Source of the DNA: Mycolicibacterium peregrinum
GTDB lineage: Bacteria > Actinomycetota > Actinomycetes > Mycobacteriales > Mycobacteriaceae
NCBI RefSeq assembly: GCF_001665785.1
Contig: NZ_LZSO01000051.1
Coordinates: 1 to 64,000, forward strand
Length of the DNA stretch: 64,000 bases
Reading direction: 5' to 3'
Made by a program: the position numbers and the translations under genes. Under the pieces are notes generated by a model. The model was not told where the DNA came from, made no database searches, and saw only the letters and a program-made list of their open reading frames with translations. Shown piece by piece: positions 60,439-64,000 of this stretch. How positions within the stretch are numbered: the first letter of the stretch is position 1; each line of letters starts with the position of its first letter.

Positions 60439-60457
60439 ACTCTCAGTTTTGGAGAAT
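60439..60457 (-). promoter_or_regulatory. regional operator, site E
   Basis: On the minus strand ATTCTC-CAAAACT-GAGAGT, one base off perfect. It lies 30 bp before the start of the exported Cys-rich gene. Confidence 0.6.
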
Positions 60458-60549
60458 ATTACTACGGAAGACCCGCCGCTGGTCCCCCTGCCGGAGGCCT
60501 GACGGGTTGGCACGAGTGAATCCACCGTGGACCAGGAGTTGATAGTGAT

Positions 60550-60568
60550 ATTCTCCGAAACTGAGAAC
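60550..60568 (+). promoter_or_regulatory. regional operator, site F
   Basis: ATTCTC-CGAAACT-GAGAAC, one base off perfect, 40 bp before the exported gene at 60608. The spacer AAACT is shared with site E. Confidence 0.6.
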
Positions 60569-60607
60569 ACGGCTACCGCCACGTAGGTCGGCCAGAAGGA
60601 GCAGTTC

Positions 60608-61117
60608 ATGTCAGTCTCCCGGGTAAGTGCTGTTGCGGTGGCGATCGCCGCCGCGACAACTGTCAGCCTCAGTGGAGCCGCCCCGGCCGGCGCGGGCGAA
60701 CAGTGGGGTATCAACGGCACATTCGCCACATCGTCCAATGGCGACTGGGCGAAGGTCAACGACCGCTATGAGAACCAGCCCGCCGTCCGCAGCACCTGGA
60801 CGATCTCGACGCAGTGCATCTCGCCCACCGAATGCAGCGGCACGGTGAACAGCGACGCGGGCTGGACGGCACCGATCTACACGACGAACGGACTTTGGTA
60901 CGTCAAGCGAGTCGTGCCCAACTGGCGGTTCTGCGCCGACGGCACACCCGTCGAGGGGATGCAGATCTACCGGATCTACCCGGTGGGCTTCGACGGCCAC
61001 ACGGACTTGGCCTCATCCGAATACGCCGGCGAAGACGTGACCATCGGGCCCAGTGGGTCCTGTGGACGCAATCAGTCGCCGGAGATCCGGATTCCGTTCT
61101 ACATGAGGCCCGCCTAG
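60608..61117 (+). CDS. exported protein of unknown function
   Basis: This 169-aa protein has a signal peptide ('AVAVAIAAATTVSLSGAAPAGA', cleaved before GEQWG). The mature region 'INGTFATSSNGDWAKVNDRYENQPAVRSTWTIST' is followed by four Cys ('TQCISPTECSGTV', 'WRFCADG', 'GSCGRNQS'). AAGGAG lies 7 nt before the ATG. It ends before a 40-bp palindrome. Its expression is under site F. I recognise the fold only as mycobacterial exported and Cys-paired; the role is open. Confidence 0.82.
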   Translation: MSVSRVSAVAVAIAAATTVSLSGAAPAGAGEQWGINGTFATSSNGDWAKVNDRYENQPAVRSTWTISTQCISPTECSGTVNSDAGWTAPIYTTNGLWYVKRVVPNWRFCADGTPVEGMQIYRIYPVGFDGHTDLASSEYAGEDVTIGPSGSCGRNQSPEIRIPFYMRPA

Positions 61118-61167
61118 ACCGCGGCCACGACAAAGGCCCGACCGAGAGCGAAAACCTAACACAGACA

Positions 61168-61207
61168 AAGAAGCTGGCCCCGGGCAATTGCCCGGGGCCA
61201 GCTTCTT
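61168..61207. terminator. perfect 40-bp palindrome between convergent genes
   Basis: Perfect 20-bp arms with no loop (AAGAAGCTGG... / ...CCAGCTTCTT), between the exported gene (+) and mceF (-). Bidirectional terminator. Confidence 0.85.
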
Positions 61208-61218
61208 CGCATCACCCG

Positions 61219-62961
61219 CTAGGTCGGCATCAGGTCCTGCCATCTCTTGGGCGTGGACACGAGATCCGTCTGCTTGTACAGATTGCCGTCACTGCCCATG
61301 TACTCCCCCGTGCGCGGGTTGTACTTGGCGATCGCCACCGACGGCCCGGTTCCGGCACCGCCCTTGAACGCGCTCGGCGCCACGCCCGGTTCCGCCGGCA
61401 TGGGGACCTCCGGGGCATCGGGGAACACCCCTTGTCCGTGCGGGACGGACGGAAGCTGGGTTGCCTGCGGCTGGTCCACCGCGGGCACCGGCACCGCGTT
61501 GGGATCGCCCGCCGGTGGCGGCGGCACGCCGGGCACCGGCGGCTCAAGGTACAGCGGCTGGCCTGGCAGCAGCGGACCCGGACCCGTTCCGGCAAAACTC
61601 GGCGCCGGCTGCGGTTCAGGTTGCGCACCGGGTGGGGGTGCAGTCACCCCCGGCGGCAACGGGGTGCCTCCGAGCGGTCCGAAGATGTGCTCATCGGGTA
61701 GCACCCGGCTGTCCGGGGGCACGCCTTGAGCGATCAGGCTCGGGTCGAGCGGATACGGTCCGAGCGCGTGCTGACGCTGGGCGATCGGCTGGAAACCATT
61801 GGGGTCGTTGCACAGTTCGACCGTGGGAGCCCGCTTCCCCGGATGCCCCATGCACGGGTAGTTCCGCGCACCGCGCACACCGATCGGGGAATCCTGCGGC
61901 AACTTGCAGTAGATGTTGTCCGGGGTGTCGATCACTGTCGTGTCGGCCGGCGAGCGCCACGCCGACGGCGGCAAGAATCCCACCGTACAAGTCGGCGGGT
62001 CGCCCAGACCCAACGAGAAGTCAGCCATCGGCAGACCGCTCGTATTGTTCGTCGGCGCGTAAGTCTGCAGCTGCGCGACGTACGGCGGCAACAACACCAG
62101 CAGCTGCTCGATCGACGGATTGTAGGTGAGCGCGATCTGGCCGAAGGTGCTCAGGTTCGCCAGCAACAACGGCAGGGTCGGCTTGATCTGCTCGAGCAGC
62201 TTGGTGGTCTCCTGGGCGAAGCCAGGGCCGTTGCTCAACAACGACCGGACCTGAGGATCGTTCTGGGCGACCTGCCCGGTGATACCGGCCAGGCTGGCCG
62301 CCCAGGTCCGGATCGAGTCGGTGGTCTGGGCTTGTGCATCGAGGAAGGGCTTCGAGTCGTCGATCAACGCCCGCGTCTGATCTGAGACCGCGTTGGAGTC
62401 CCTGGTGATCGTCGAAGCCGAGTCCAGCAACGAGCCGAAATCGTAACCGGTGCCGTTGAACGCGTCATAGGACTCGTCCAGCAGTTGGCTCAACTTGTCC
62501 TTCGGGATCGTGTCCACCAAGGCACTGAGTTGATCCAACATCGGACCGACCTGTTGCGGAATCTTGGTCTGCGATACCGGGATCACTGAACCGTTGCCCA
62601 GGTAGGGCCCAGAGTTGGTTCGCGGCAACAGCTCAACGTACTGCTCGCCGACCGCTGACATGCTTCGGACCTCGGCGGCCAGATCGGCGGGCACCTTCGG
62701 CGAACGGTCCAGGGACAGCGTCGCCTCAGCCCCTTTGTCGGTCAGCTCGACCGACGTGACCTTGCCGATCTGGGACCCGCGATAGGTGACATTGCTGAAC
62801 TGGTACAGGCCACCGGTGGCCGGCAGCTCCAGCTTCACGGTGATACGGCCGACTCCGAGCAGCGTCGGCACCTGCATGTAGGCGAACAGCATCACGGCCA
62901 CACCGACCACCGAGGCGACGGTGAAGAGGATCAGCTGAGTCCGGATGAAGCGGGTGAGCAT
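61219..62961 (-). CDS. mceF: Mce-family protein, last of the operon (MceF)
   Basis: This 580-aa protein has one N-terminal transmembrane helix ('LILFTVASVVGVAVMLFAYM', residues 9-29), the MCE domain (~38-118, 'VKLELPATGGLYQFSNVTYRGSQIGKVTSVEL', 'SAVGEQYVELLPR'), a long coiled-coil region (~140-290) and a Pro-rich C-terminus (~430-530) ending at 'GNLYKQTDLVSTPKRWQDLM'. Mce proteins form a hexameric lipid shuttle with YrbE and MceG. It follows mceE with no gap (TAG-ATG). It closes the operon at the 40-bp palindrome. Confidence 0.93.
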   Translation of the reverse strand: MLTRFIRTQLILFTVASVVGVAVMLFAYMQVPTLLGVGRITVKLELPATGGLYQFSNVTYRGSQIGKVTSVELTDKGAEATLSLDRSPKVPADLAAEVRSMSAVGEQYVELLPRTNSGPYLGNGSVIPVSQTKIPQQVGPMLDQLSALVDTIPKDKLSQLLDESYDAFNGTGYDFGSLLDSASTITRDSNAVSDQTRALIDDSKPFLDAQAQTTDSIRTWAASLAGITGQVAQNDPQVRSLLSNGPGFAQETTKLLEQIKPTLPLLLANLSTFGQIALTYNPSIEQLLVLLPPYVAQLQTYAPTNNTSGLPMADFSLGLGDPPTCTVGFLPPSAWRSPADTTVIDTPDNIYCKLPQDSPIGVRGARNYPCMGHPGKRAPTVELCNDPNGFQPIAQRQHALGPYPLDPSLIAQGVPPDSRVLPDEHIFGPLGGTPLPPGVTAPPPGAQPEPQPAPSFAGTGPGPLLPGQPLYLEPPVPGVPPPPAGDPNAVPVPAVDQPQATQLPSVPHGQGVFPDAPEVPMPAEPGVAPSAFKGGAGTGPSVAIAKYNPRTGEYMGSDGNLYKQTDLVSTPKRWQDLMPT

Positions 62962-64000
62962 CTATCCGCCACCCCCTGTCGGTGGAGTAGGTGCAGAAGG
63001 TGGTGCCGGCTGTTCGGCTGGAGCCGGACCGCCTTGCTGCGCATAGGGTCCGGCGAACACGGATGTCGATGGACTCGGCGGTGCAGCCGGCTGCGCCATG
63101 CCACCGGGCATGGTCATCGGGGCCGGAGGCACCACCGGGAGCACCGGACCGGAGTAGGTCGGCGCTGGGAGATCCGGTGGCGGCGGTCCGTCCGGAGCCG
63201 GCGGCAACCCATCCGGCGGCGGTGGGGCGACACCGGTCTTGAGTGGGTCGTAGGTGTAGTTCAGGTAGTTCGGATCTCCAGGGACCGGGACATTCTGCAC
63301 ATCTCCGTCTTCCCATCGGGTCCCGCGCATCAGGCTGCGCTTGAGGTGCGGGATGGTCATGTCGAAGTAGGCGAACAGGTTGTAGTAATCACCGCGGATG
63401 GCACGGTCCATAAAAGGCTGGGTGAACGGGAAATGCGGGGCGTATTCGAGCACGGCATCGAGTTGCGGACCGACATTGGCCAGGGCCTTCAGCGCAGGTT
63501 CCAGGTTCTTCAGGTTCCTGACCAGATCGGCCTGAGAATCGTTGACGAACTGATGGGCGGTGGCGCTGAAGGTTCCCAGCTTCTGCAGCGCGGTGGTGAA
63601 CCTCGGCCGTTCCTTGATCAACACATCGAGCGCCGGCGGAATCTTCTCCAGCGCTCGGGTAATGGTGTCGCGTTGCCCGGCGAAGGTCGACGACAATTGG
63701 TTCAGCCCCTGGATCGATGCAACGATGTTGTCGCGCTGGGCATCCAGCGCCCCGACGAAGGTATCCAGCCGGGTGAGCAGGTCCCGGAAATCAGTTTCCC
63801 GACCGTTGATCGCGGCACTGAAGTTGTGGATGATGTCGCCCATCTGCCCGAGACCGCCGCCGTTGACGACGGCGGCCAGCGAAGACAATGTCTGTTCGGT
63901 CGTCGGGTAGGTCGACGAATTGTTCAGCGCAATCGTCGATCCCGGCGACAGCTTCCCATCGGGTGCCTGACCCGCGGGCGGGTTGATGGCCAAGTGCATC
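62962..64000 (-). CDS. mceE: Mce-family protein MceE, 5' truncated by the window edge
   Basis: About 345 residues of the C-terminal part are visible; the start lies beyond 64000. The sequence has the Mce helical region ('LTRLDTFVGALDAQRDNIVASIQGLNQLSSTFAGQRDTITRALEKIPPAL', 'LVRNLKNLEPALKALANVGPQLDAVLEYAPHFPFTQPF') and a Pro-rich tail ending GGGG. It is called MceE by being just upstream of MceF; MceE proteins (LprN type) are usually lipoproteins, which cannot be checked here. The rest of the operon lies outside the window. Confidence 0.85.
   Translation of the reverse strand, partial: MHLAINPPAGQAPDGKLSPGSTIALNNSSTYPTTEQTLSSLAAVVNGGGLGQMGDIIHNFSAAINGRETDFRDLLTRLDTFVGALDAQRDNIVASIQGLNQLSSTFAGQRDTITRALEKIPPALDVLIKERPRFTTALQKLGTFSATAHQFVNDSQADLVRNLKNLEPALKALANVGPQLDAVLEYAPHFPFTQPFMDRAIRGDYYNLFAYFDMTIPHLKRSLMRGTRWEDGDVQNVPVPGDPNYLNYTYDPLKTGVAPPPPDGLPPAPDGPPPPDLPAPTYSGPVLPVVPPAPMTMPGGMAQPAAPPSPSTSVFAGPYAQQGGPAPAEQPAPPSAPTPPTGGGG

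Overview
The window is high-GC actinobacterial DNA. It looks like a contig of a rapidly growing mycobacterium (Mycolicibacterium-like). The evidence is a type I FAS gene of more than 9 kb followed by acpS, mce and mam genes, a PPE protein, an MspA-type porin, an LdtMt2-type L,D-transpeptidase, many GTG starts, GTGA/ATGA operon overlaps and leaderless promoters. Gene order from about 4.2 to 22.1 kb (bkdCBA, citE, maoC, fadE19, accA1, accD1, bkaR, MmpS-like, MFS, SDR, HerA-like, orn, tRNA-His) matches, from memory, M. tuberculosis Rv2495c-Rv2511. The stretch 27-43 kb (ldtB, tRNA-Lys, DUF3618, bcp, M20 peptidase, acpS, fas) matches the Rv2518c-Rv2524c neighbourhood. The first 16 bases are residual Nextera mosaic-end adapter, so position 1 is a contig end and not biology.

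Layout. 0-3.3 kb: truncated MspA-family porin, a proline-rich exported protein, two paralogous small exported proteins, and lspA with an overlapping membrane protein. 3.5-14.6 kb: leucine/branched-chain catabolism (BkdABC dehydrogenase, FadE19, AccA1/AccD1 carboxylase, MaoC-like and CitE-like enzymes), with the TetR repressor BkaR read divergently from a 15-bp-arm palindrome. 14.6-22.1 kb: S9 peptidase, MmpS-like protein, MFS protein, SDR, HerA-like ATPase, oligoribonuclease and tRNA-His. 22.1-28.4 kb: a PPE-PPW protein with a 45-residue His/Asp tract and an upstream Zur/Fur-like palindrome, an SDR, a DUF899/SRPBCC pair, an NTF2-like protein and LdtB. 28.4-30 kb: tRNA-Lys with a strong terminator, a gene-poor stretch, and a 52-aa ORF whose stop lies inside a 26-bp tandem repeat. 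30-42.6 kb: bcp, Ca/Na antiporter, M20 peptidase, acpS, fas. 43.3-47.6 kb: MerR, MFS, LtrA, a short SARP-type regulator and a 38-aa membrane protein.

47.6-64 kb appears to be a lipid/steroid-type uptake and catabolism locus: two Mce-associated (mam) genes, two acyl-CoA ligases, an amidohydrolase, an enoyl-CoA hydratase-like protein, a VOC protein, a DUF35/lipid-transfer-thiolase pair, a TetR regulator, a cytochrome P450, four different small exported proteins, and the end of an mce operon (mceE partial, mceF). Five intergenic sites share an ATTCTC-N7-GAGAAT operator, and two further sites carry a related element. This suggests one undescribed regulon joining the Mce importer accessories, catabolic enzymes and exported proteins. 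The regulon, the metal-tract PPE with its palindrome, and the two dispersed repeat families are the points most worth follow-up. No insertion sequence, prophage, CRISPR array or rRNA was seen.
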